DNA of 12,487 nt from positions 1-12,487 of the forward strand of contig URHI01000053.1 in the NCBI GenBank assembly GCA_900547565.1, written 5' to 3'. Positions 6,742 to 12,487 of the stretch are shown one piece after another. This DNA is from an uncultured Eubacteriales bacterium (lineage in GTDB: Bacteria > Bacillota > Clostridia > Oscillospirales > CAG-272). Position 1 is the stretch's first letter. Each line of letters starts with the position of its first letter. A program made the translations under genes and the position numbers. The notes below the pieces were generated by a model. The model had not been told where the DNA came from and made no database searches. It worked only from the letters and a program-made list of their open reading frames with translations.

Positions 6742-6759
6742 TATCGAAGCCCGTCATGA

Positions 6760-7539
6760 TTATTTATCTAAGTGTTCTTTTCTCATTCTGGCTCGGACAC
6801 GGGAAGCGCAGAAGTCGAGGAAGGTATAAAATTCTTTATCGTCAACAAACGGATTTACCGACGGATTTTCCTTAAGCAGCTTGGCTTTTTCATCTGTATT
6901 GTTGTTCCAGCAGTGGTTACCGAGGAACAGATCGACATTTTCCTGCTTCAAGCGCTGAAGACTTGCAAAATAATCGTCCCGGCAGCCTTCGTAATAATTC
7001 GCATGGTCGGCAAACAGTGCCGCGGGCCCTGCTCCGCCGAACATTCCTGCGTGATAGATTCGCCCGTCTTGTTCATAATCAAAAAACACCGAAACGGTAC
7101 CGACGGTATGTCCCGGAGTCTCAACGAAGCGGAAGGTAACCTTACCGCATGTGAGTGTATCCCCGTCCTTCACCACGATGTCGGGATTGAAGTAATTTCT
7201 TTGAATAACTTCCCGGTCGTCACGGATGCCGATAACGGTCTTGGCGTTGGGAGCAAGTGAAAGTAAGGGCATTACTCCTTCGGTGTGGTCGCCGTGCCAG
7301 TGTGTCAGCAGCACATATTTGATATCTTTGGGCGTATAGCCGAGCTGATATATACCGTTTACCACGGTATAAAAGGTTTTGAGATATCCGGTATCGAGTA
7401 TAACCAGCCCGTCGCCGGTGTCGATCATATGTACGGACGCCTGATATGTTCCGATAAAAGATATTCCTTTAAGTATCCGGAACGGCTCAATGAACCCGAG
7501 CCACGGATGAGCGATATTAAGCTGTTTTTTGGGGTACAT
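6760..7539 (-). CDS. Metallo-beta-lactamase-fold hydrolase, B3-like
   Basis: A 259-residue metal-dependent hydrolase of the MBL superfamily, substrate unknown. The metal motif HxHxDH is complete as H80-W-H82-G-D84-H85, followed by H144 in TPGHT and a late histidine H209 in GNHCW. The position where most superfamily members have a bridging aspartate reads YHAGMFGG (162-169) and has no Asp. That is the ligand pattern of class B3 beta-lactamases and their relatives, which the N-terminus (TYQASVHMIDTGDGLVILD) also resembles. No signal peptide is seen, whereas true B3 lactamases are exported. A housekeeping or detoxifying hydrolase is therefore more likely than a resistance enzyme. The start is supported by AAAGGAAGAAGAG upstream. 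It is divergent from the recombinase gene. Confidence 0.88.
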   Translation of the reverse strand: MYPKKQLNIAHPWLGFIEPFRILKGISFIGTYQASVHMIDTGDGLVILDTGYLKTFYTVVNGIYQLGYTPKDIKYVLLTHWHGDHTEGVMPLLSLAPNAKTVIGIRDDREVIQRNYFNPDIVVKDGDTLTCGKVTFRFVETPGHTVGTVSVFFDYEQDGRIYHAGMFGGAGPAALFADHANYYEGCRDDYFASLQRLKQENVDLFLGNHCWNNNTDEKAKLLKENPSVNPFVDDKEFYTFLDFCASRVRARMRKEHLDK

Positions 7540-7587
7540 ATTTCTCTTCTTCCTTTACTCAATCAAAATTATTGTTGTGACTACATC

Positions 7588-7616
7588 ATTCTACCAAAGT
7601 TTACGGAGCATGTCTA
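7588..7616 (-). promoter_or_regulatory. Promoter of the MBL-fold gene
   Basis: On the minus strand TAGACA (7616-7611) and TAGAAT (7593-7588) are separated by 17 bp; each has one mismatch to consensus. Transcription would begin about 40 bp before the MBL-fold start codon. It is back to back with the recombinase promoter. Confidence 0.6.
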
Positions 7617-7668
7617 TACTTTTGTCCGAACTTTTTCGAAGTGCGGAATATTTTTAACCTATTCCTTC

Positions 7669-7713
7669 TCAACCGGTTGACAAAGGCAGATATTTGTGAT
7701 ACAATATTATCAC
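7669..7713. promoter_or_regulatory. Two palindromes over the recombinase promoter
   Basis: TCAACCGGTTGA (7669-7680) is a perfect 12 bp palindrome that runs into the -35 hexamer. GTGATA-N6-TATCAC (7696-7713) is a second inverted repeat covering the -10 and the probable transcription start. Their placement suggests an operator, perhaps for autoregulation, but a recombination site cannot be excluded. Confidence 0.45.
7677..7705 (+). promoter_or_regulatory. Promoter of the recombinase-SpoVT fusion gene
   Basis: A perfect TTGACA (7677-7682) and TACAAT (7700-7705, one mismatch) are separated by exactly 17 bp. The start of transcription would be near 7712, 28 bp before the TTG codon. This is a vegetative-type promoter; no clear sporulation sigma-factor pattern was seen. 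Confidence 0.75.
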
Positions 7714-7739
7714 TATATAAATCAAAGGAGATAACAACA

Positions 7740-9953
7740 TTGAAAGACACATTACGCATCGCCGCGTATACGCGTATCTCCGTGGACATCGAGCTGGACC
7801 GTGACAACACCAGTATCGAAAACCAGAAAGCGATAATCGGCGATTACTGCAAGATCCATTTCCCGACGGCGAGAGTCGATTACTTTGAAGACCGCGACCA
7901 TTCGGGCTATACCTTCGAACAGCGTCCGGGCTATATGCAGATGCGCGCAAAGCTGTTCGCGGGCGAATACGACATTCTGATCGTCAAGGATCTGAGCCGT
8001 TTCTCCCGTCGAACCAGTCGAGGACTGGTTGAGTTCGAGGATCTGTGCGAAAAGAATATCCGCATCATCGCCATCGGTGACGGGGTGGACTATCCCGTGC
8101 ACGACGACGCCATGAAGATCAAAATCTACTTCTTCGTCAACGAGATGCCGGTCACAGACGCCAGCCGCAAGGTCAGCGCGGTCATTGCCAACCGACAGGA
8201 GAAGGGCGAGTGGATCTGCTCGGTGCCGTACGGATATGTCATAACAAACTCAAAGAAAATGACCTTTGAGGTAGACGAGCCTGCCGCCGAGGTGGTGCGC
8301 GAGGTGTTCCGTCTGTACAATGAGGGGTGGGGCTACAAAAAAATCGCCAATCACCTTACCGACCGTCACATTCCCACGCCGCGTATGCGTGAGCGTGCGC
8401 GCAAGGAAGCGGCAGGCGAGGAATACCGCGGCAAGGTTAAGGAAAGCTGGAGCATCGTCACGATCTCCGAAATGCTGACCAACGATTTTTATATCGGTAC
8501 GCTGCGCCAGCGCAAATACCACCGCAAAAAGATCAACGGCGACGACGTGGAGCTGGACAAAAACGATCACATCGTGTTTGAAAACCATCACCCAGCTATC
8601 GTCGATTACAGGGTATTCGCCACGGCACAGGAGCGGCTCAAAAAGCGCACGACAGGCAACTACCGCGGCGTCAAAAAGTACGACAACACCTACTCGGGCT
8701 TTCTCTACTGCGGCGACTGCGGCTCGCCCATGTTCTCGCTCAGCCGCGCCGACCTGCCGGGAGCCTACACCTGCGGCACCTACCACGTGCGCGGGCGGTC
8801 GGGCTGTACCTCGCACTATGTCAAAGCGGACTTTCTCGACTCGGTGCTCAAAAACTATATTCGCAAGGTGCGTGACAACTCCGATGGTATGCTCCGTGTG
8901 CTGGAGGAGGTCATCAGCCACGACGGCGACAACGCCGAGCGCAACCTCTCCGCCGTCGGCGAGATCGAAAAGGAAATAGAAACCGCAAAGGAGGAGCTGA
9001 AGCACCTGACGCGCCAGAAGGTGCGCGATCTTGCGCGGGCCGGCGACAGTGCCGATGTCATCGCCGAAACCTACGACGGGCTGATTTCAGAGGCGGCGAA
9101 CCGCATCTCGGGACTTGAGAATCAGCTGCGCATGATAGCCGACTCAAACAACACCATGGTGCGTGTCGGACGGCTGGCGCGAACGGTCATCGGCGTATTC
9201 GATGACATTCTGAACAAGGACAAGCTGGACAAAAATGACCTCAATCTCATCATAGACCGCGTGCTCATCTTTGAGGATCACATCGACCTCAAGCTGCGCT
9301 CGGACGTAGACGAGCTGCTCCGCACAGGAAACGTGGAAAGCTACCGCGAGGGAGGAGAGCTTGCCGTAAATTTTAAGCACGGCACGGCAGATAACGAAAG
9401 CGCCGACGGAGACTATACCTCCGTGGCAGTCAGTTCCGCACGCAACCGGCGGGACAAGGTTTACCGTGTCAATGTTGTCAGCGAGGGCGACCCGCTTGAA
9501 ATCTACACTGACCGCGAAGGCGAAGTCATATTCAAAAAATACTCACCCATAGGCGAATTGGCAGCCTTTGCCGGCCAATATGCCGAAACTCTGCACAAGA
9601 CCTGCTCTTTAGCAGTTGTCATATGCGACCGCGATGCCGTCATAGCATGCTCGGGCGTGTCGCGCAAGGAATACGTCGACAAATCTCTGTCCGACGAGCT
9701 TGAGGCGATCATAGAGGGCAGAACACTGTATATGTGGCGTGAAGGCAGCCAGCGTCTGCCCGTCATAGCCGACAGCGACAACCATTATCTCAGCTGTGCC
9801 ATGCCTATAATCAGCGAAGGCGACATTATCGGCTGCGTGGCATCGGTTGCCGATACGGACGGCGAACATCCGCGCGACATTATAGGTTCAGAAGTTGAAT
9901 CCAAGCTGATACAGACAGCCGCGGGGTTTCTCGGCAAACAGCTGGAAAGCTGA
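7740..9953 (+). CDS. Large serine recombinase fused to a SpoVT-like C-terminal domain
   Basis: A 737-residue protein starting at TTG 7740, chosen because AAAGGAG lies 8-9 nt upstream and AAYTRIS, the catalytic block, follows at once; an ATG at 7641 lies before the promoter. Domains in order: serine-recombinase catalytic domain (about 5-150, nucleophile S14, KDLSRFSRR); recombinase domain (about 160-300, PYGY 163-166, SIVTISEMLTNDFYIGTL); zinc ribbon C324-C327-C345-C356; coiled coil (about 398-472); DUF4368-like end (about 500-520). Such enzymes cut and rejoin DNA at short att sites. Unusually, residues about 575-737 match SpoVT: EGDPLEIY (582-589), GEVIFKKYSPIGEL, CDRDAVIACSG (629-639) and AAGFLGKQ near the end. 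SpoVT is a tetrameric AbrB/GAF regulator of forespore genes. Its first ~30 residues, the DNA-contacting half of the AbrB domain, are missing. The frame is unbroken across the junction, so a genuine fusion protein is expected. Confidence 0.9.
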   Translation: MKDTLRIAAYTRISVDIELDRDNTSIENQKAIIGDYCKIHFPTARVDYFEDRDHSGYTFEQRPGYMQMRAKLFAGEYDILIVKDLSRFSRRTSRGLVEFEDLCEKNIRIIAIGDGVDYPVHDDAMKIKIYFFVNEMPVTDASRKVSAVIANRQEKGEWICSVPYGYVITNSKKMTFEVDEPAAEVVREVFRLYNEGWGYKKIANHLTDRHIPTPRMRERARKEAAGEEYRGKVKESWSIVTISEMLTNDFYIGTLRQRKYHRKKINGDDVELDKNDHIVFENHHPAIVDYRVFATAQERLKKRTTGNYRGVKKYDNTYSGFLYCGDCGSPMFSLSRADLPGAYTCGTYHVRGRSGCTSHYVKADFLDSVLKNYIRKVRDNSDGMLRVLEEVISHDGDNAERNLSAVGEIEKEIETAKEELKHLTRQKVRDLARAGDSADVIAETYDGLISEAANRISGLENQLRMIADSNNTMVRVGRLARTVIGVFDDILNKDKLDKNDLNLIIDRVLIFEDHIDLKLRSDVDELLRTGNVESYREGGELAVNFKHGTADNESADGDYTSVAVSSARNRRDKVYRVNVVSEGDPLEIYTDREGEVIFKKYSPIGELAAFAGQYAETLHKTCSLAVVICDRDAVIACSGVSRKEYVDKSLSDELEAIIEGRTLYMWREGSQRLPVIADSDNHYLSCAMPIISEGDIIGCVASVADTDGEHPRDIIGSEVESKLIQTAAGFLGKQLES

Positions 9954-9954
9954 A

Positions 9955-9989
9955 AAAAGGGGCAGTGAAAACAGTTCACTGTCCCTTTT
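9955..9989. terminator. Bidirectional rho-independent terminator
   Basis: AAAAGGGGCAGTGAA (9955-9969) pairs with TTCACTGTCCCTTTT (9975-9989) over 15 bp with a single G-T mismatch and a 5 nt loop. A-tract and T-tract ends allow use in both directions. It lies 2 bp after the recombinase stop and 8 bp from the stop of the convergent EamA gene. Confidence 0.9.
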
Positions 9990-9997
9990 AATCAAAT

Positions 9998-10918
9998 TCA
10001 GTTTTTTACTCGTCGGAACAACCGCCGCCACATCGTGTCCGGCACCTGTGACAGCATTACGGCACACAGCATAAGCGCACAACCGGCATATTCACGGCCG
10101 GTCATGGTTTCATGCAACACGATCGCACCCGAGATCGCGCCGAATACCGACTCAAGGCTGAGCAGCAACGACACCATAGTCGGGTCGCTGGATTTCTGAG
10201 CCACGATCTGAAGCGTGTAAGCCACCCCGCTCGACAGCACGCCGACATACAGTATCTGTCCGATGCAACCGAGTATGGCATGAATATCCGGCTGTTCAAA
10301 AATAAACATACACACCGCCGATTCAACCGTCATGACCGCAAACTGTACAAGCGACAGAGCAATTCCGTCGGTCATTGGCGCAAAATGGTCGATGATCAGT
10401 ATATGCGCCGCAAAGCAGAATGCACAGATAATAACATAAATATCACTTCCCTGCACCGTCAGGCCTTCATTGACACACAGCAGATACATGCCCGCAACGG
10501 CAATGGCAACGCTCACTGCCGTCGATGCCGATGCCCGACGCCGGAAAAACAGCCCGAAGATCGGCACCAGCACTATGTACAGCGCGGTAATAAAGCTGGC
10601 CTTGCCGGCATCGGTTTCGCCAAGCCCCATCTGTTGCAGGTTTGTTGCTATGCACAGTACGGTTCCGCAGCACACACCGCCAACAATAAGTGCCCGCTTG
10701 CCGCCGGAGGCCTGAGCCGCCTCACCACGGCGCCGGCGCAGCAACATTGCAATTGCCAGTATAACGCTGAGCGTTATAACGGCTATTGCGCTTCGTGCCG
10801 CCGTGAAAGTAAACGGCCCGACATATCCGGCACCGATACTCTGCGCGGTGAAGGCAAGTCCCCATATTGCGGCAGCTACCACCGGCGCCACTATTCCTCT
10901 GAGATATTTGCTTTTCAT
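9998..10918 (-). CDS. EamA/DMT-family transporter
   Basis: A 306-residue integral membrane protein of the drug/metabolite transporter superfamily, with about ten predicted membrane helices in two EamA repeats. The first repeat spans about 7-148, starting APVVAAAIWGLAFTAQSIG (11-29) with the conserved FTFTAARSAIA (36-46). The second is about 158-292, with the family signature SLESVFGAISGAIVLHE at 254-270. A basic cytoplasmic loop (RRRRGE, 61-66) and a basic tail support an inside C-terminus. Members export metabolites, amino acids or purines, but the substrate cannot be read from the sequence. AGGGGA precedes the ATG. The gene has its own promoter and is divergent from the Gfo/Idh/MocA operon. 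Length is normal and nothing is missing. Confidence 0.92.
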   Translation of the reverse strand: MKSKYLRGIVAPVVAAAIWGLAFTAQSIGAGYVGPFTFTAARSAIAVITLSVILAIAMLLRRRRGEAAQASGGKRALIVGGVCCGTVLCIATNLQQMGLGETDAGKASFITALYIVLVPIFGLFFRRRASASTAVSVAIAVAGMYLLCVNEGLTVQGSDIYVIICAFCFAAHILIIDHFAPMTDGIALSLVQFAVMTVESAVCMFIFEQPDIHAILGCIGQILYVGVLSSGVAYTLQIVAQKSSDPTMVSLLLSLESVFGAISGAIVLHETMTGREYAGCALMLCAVMLSQVPDTMWRRLFRRVKN

Positions 10919-10956
10919 ATATTACCGTCCCCTATCAACCTTACAATATGACAATA

Positions 10957-10986
10957 ATTATAACACCACCCTGCCCCGGCTGTCAA
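10957..10986 (-). promoter_or_regulatory. Promoter of the EamA transporter gene
   Basis: On the minus strand a perfect TTGACA (10986-10981) and a perfect TATAAT (10962-10957) are separated by 18 bp. The start codon is about 30-35 bp beyond the predicted start of transcription. Confidence 0.78.
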
Positions 10987-11050
10987 TCAACAAACCTGCC
11001 GAAAAACAGAGCTCCGACGACGTTATTTTCACAAAAATGTCACTTGCCAC

Positions 11051-11079
11051 TTGCGCGGTATCACAGGGTATGATATAAT
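11051..11079 (+). promoter_or_regulatory. Extended -10 promoter of the oxidoreductase operon
   Basis: TGATATAAT (11071-11079) is an extended -10 element with a perfect TATAAT at 11074-11079. A partial -35, TTGCGC (11051-11056), lies 17 bp upstream. The predicted leader is about 40 nt. Confidence 0.68.
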
Positions 11080-11127
11080 GTGTCTTGAAATCATTTTCTG
11101 TGATATTCAAGAAGGGAGTATAAATTC

Positions 11128-12141
11128 ATGATCAAGGTTGCAATTTTAGGTTACGGCGGTATTGCCCGCTCCCACCGCAAGGGCTATGAAACACTGGCAG
11201 AACGCGGCGAGCCGGTAAAGCTGGTTGCCCTGTGCGACATCAATCCCAAGCAGTTTGAAAAGCTCATCACCATAAACCAGGGCGGCGAAGACACGGCTCC
11301 TGTTATTCCCTACCATACATATACCGATCTCGACGAGATGCTGGAAACCGAAAAGCCGGACGTAGTCGACGTTTGCCTGCCTACATACCTGCACTGTCAA
11401 TACGTCACAATGCTGCTTGAGCGCGGCTTCAACGTTCAGAGCGAAAAGCCCATGGGCCTGAACAGCGAACAGTGCGACCGGATGCTGCAGGTCTGGCACA
11501 ACAGCGGCAAGCAGCTTATGATTGGCATGTGCCTGCGCTTTGAGCCGCAGTACCTGTTTCTCAAAAAGCTGGTCGACAGCGGAGAATACGGCAAGGTCCG
11601 CGCAGCATACTTCAGCCGCACAAGCGGAAAGCCCAGTTGGGGCTTTGAAGGCTGGTACAGAGATAAGGAGCGCTCCGGCGGCGTCGCGCTCGATCTGCAT
11701 ATTCACGATGTTGACATGGTACGTTTCCTGTTTGGCGAGCCGGAAGGCGTGCAGTCGCACACAACCGACGGATCGATACCGTTTATTTCAGTCAATACTA
11801 ACTTTCTCTACCCCGATAAGTTTGTAACGGCAACCGCCGAATGGGGTATGGCACGCTCCTGGCGCTTCCACGCCGAGTACCGCGTGTGCTTTGAGAAGGC
11901 CTCTGTCGTGCTTGAAGGCGGCAAGGTGACCGTATATCCCGAAGAGGGTGAGCCGTTTGCCGCCGAATATGCACCCGCAAACCGTATGGCCGAGGAATCG
12001 CTGTACCTGGCACGGACCATAATGGGCGATATAACCAACACGATCAATACGCCTGAAGACGCGGCGGCAACCGTACGTCTTGTGGAAACCATTTACAAGA
12101 GCGCCGCGGCAAACGGTGAAACCGTCAAGTGGAAAAAATAG
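11128..12141 (+). CDS. Gfo/Idh/MocA-family NAD(P)-dependent oxidoreductase
   Basis: A 337-residue cytoplasmic dehydrogenase that probably oxidises or reduces a sugar, inositol or related polyol with NAD(P). The N-terminal Rossmann fold begins with VAILGYGGIARSH (4-16), carrying the GxGxxA-type dinucleotide loop, and CDIN (36-39) ends its second strand. The signature EKP is at 106-108 with the catalytic lysine K107. The C-terminal domain has the substrate-side motif DLHIHDVD (189-196), which supplies the conserved Asp and His. All expected motifs are present and length is normal for the family. The start is supported by AAGGGAG at 11112-11118. A small unknown gene follows after 33 bp and is probably co-transcribed. 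The exact sugar substrate is not identifiable. Confidence 0.93.
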   Translation: MIKVAILGYGGIARSHRKGYETLAERGEPVKLVALCDINPKQFEKLITINQGGEDTAPVIPYHTYTDLDEMLETEKPDVVDVCLPTYLHCQYVTMLLERGFNVQSEKPMGLNSEQCDRMLQVWHNSGKQLMIGMCLRFEPQYLFLKKLVDSGEYGKVRAAYFSRTSGKPSWGFEGWYRDKERSGGVALDLHIHDVDMVRFLFGEPEGVQSHTTDGSIPFISVNTNFLYPDKFVTATAEWGMARSWRFHAEYRVCFEKASVVLEGGKVTVYPEEGEPFAAEYAPANRMAEESLYLARTIMGDITNTINTPEDAAATVRLVETIYKSAAANGETVKWKK

Positions 12142-12174
12142 ACCTACATATAAAATTTCAACGGAGATTGTACA

Positions 12175-12477
12175 ATGAACAAAAAATTCACTGAATTTTT
12201 TAAAGGACTCGGCTTCAGCATAAATAATAACAACGCCTATGGTACGCAAAACGGCTACGAGGTCAATGTCAACGTTGCAATGATGGACAACGTATCTCCG
12301 CTTCGTATGCATATCACCTGCTATACAACCGACGATCAGAAATCGGAGATCTCCCGGCTTCTGACAGCGGCGGCAGTGCGCTATCTTCGCTTTTCGTTTA
12401 CCGAATACGGACTTATGATAGGTCTGAACGACTTTACCGTCGGCAAGCTGATACAAAACCAGATAAAGAACATATGA
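12175..12477 (+). CDS. Small protein of unknown function
   Basis: A 100-residue protein that was not assigned to a family. The ATG is preceded by CGGAGATTG with the GGAG core 8 nt upstream, and the frame closes with TGA at 12475-12477. It reads as a compact alternating alpha/beta domain: an amphipathic start (KKFTEFFKGLGF, 3-14), an Asn-rich turn (INNNNAYG, 16-23), a beta hairpin (YEVNVNVAM and LRMHITCYT), and C-terminal strand-helix stretches. There is no signal peptide, membrane segment or obvious catalytic motif. It lies 33 bp downstream of the oxidoreductase gene, so it probably shares its transcript. It may be only the N-terminal domain of a longer relative, since the frame ends abruptly in an ATGA overlap with another possible start. 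Confidence 0.72.
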   Translation: MNKKFTEFFKGLGFSINNNNAYGTQNGYEVNVNVAMMDNVSPLRMHITCYTTDDQKSEISRLLTAAAVRYLRFSFTEYGLMIGLNDFTVGKLIQNQIKNI

Positions 12478-12487
12478 TATACGAAAA
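12474..12487 (+). CDS. Possible start of a further operon gene (edge of window)
   Basis: ATG at 12474-12476 overlaps the TGA stop of the preceding gene (ATGA) and reads M-I-Y-E before the window ends. Such 4 bp overlaps usually mark translationally coupled genes. Only weak purine-rich sequence (AGATAAAG) precedes it and only four codons are visible. Confidence 0.25.

Noticed and set aside
409..7690. AAGGCAGA motif seen near 413, 3333 and 7684 in upstream regions, considered as a shared regulatory box
   Set aside because: An 8-11 base match recurring in 12 kb is expected by chance, positions relative to promoters differ, and the sites show no symmetry.
7641..7739. Upstream ATG at 7641 as the recombinase start
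   Set aside because: It lies before the promoter, has no ribosome binding site, and would add 33 residues unlike any recombinase N-terminus; TTG 7740 has AAAGGAG correctly spaced.
8250..9005. 251-codon open frame on the minus strand within the recombinase gene
   Set aside because: Valine/alanine-rich mirror of a GC-rich coding region, lying under the zinc-ribbon and coiled-coil part of the recombinase; a shadow frame.
7540..9997. Recombinase region considered as a complete integrated element with att repeats
   Set aside because: No direct repeats flanking the gene, no cargo genes and no disrupted neighbour were seen; both neighbouring genes are intact with normal promoters or terminators.
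11788..12456. 222-codon minus-strand open frame opposite the end of the oxidoreductase and the small protein gene
   Set aside because: It spans two well-supported plus-strand genes with their own ribosome binding sites and shows no known domain.

Overview
The window looks like a chromosomal stretch from a spore-forming Clostridia-type Firmicute, probably near Oscillospiraceae/Ruminococcaceae. This is inferred from family resemblances: a Clostridia-style SAM methyltransferase, a second-type RsgA GTPase, a SpoVT-like domain, GGAG-type ribosome binding sites, a TTG start and many near-consensus TTGACA/TATAAT promoters with 17-18 bp spacers. No rRNA, tRNA, CRISPR array or insertion sequence was seen.

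Layout. 1-379 (-): 5' part of a GNAT acetyltransferase gene, cut by the window edge, with its own promoter and a structured leader. 679-3099 (-): a tightly packed operon TetR regulator -> RsgA-like GTPase -> SAM methyltransferase with overlapping gene ends, driven by a consensus promoter embedded in two palindromic operators. 3425-3928 (+): YbaK/EbsC-type aminoacyl-tRNA deacylase gene, divergent from that operon. 3929-4318: AT-rich gap with a possible gene remnant. 4319-5479 (+): SGNH/GDSL hydrolase. 5481-5672: hairpins ending in a strong bidirectional terminator. 5711-6589 (-): AraC regulator with a GyrI-like effector domain. 6760-7539 (-): metallo-beta-lactamase-fold hydrolase. 7740-9953 (+): large serine recombinase fused to a SpoVT-like tail. 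9955-9989: bidirectional terminator. 9998-10918 (-): EamA-type transporter. 11128-12141 (+): Gfo/Idh/MocA oxidoreductase, followed in the same operon by a small unknown protein (12175-12477) and possibly another gene starting at the window edge.

The most unusual item is the recombinase. One uninterrupted reading frame carries the catalytic, recombinase, zinc-ribbon and coiled-coil parts of a large serine recombinase. It then runs directly into about 155 residues that closely resemble SpoVT, the sporulation AbrB/GAF regulator, lacking only the first ~30 residues of SpoVT. This suggests a site-specific recombinase carrying a sporulation-type sensory domain, or a recombinase element that captured the 3' end of a spoVT gene. 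Its promoter overlaps two short palindromes. Most other genes are single-function metabolic, stress or regulatory genes with individual promoters, so the window otherwise looks like an ordinary mosaic of small transcription units.
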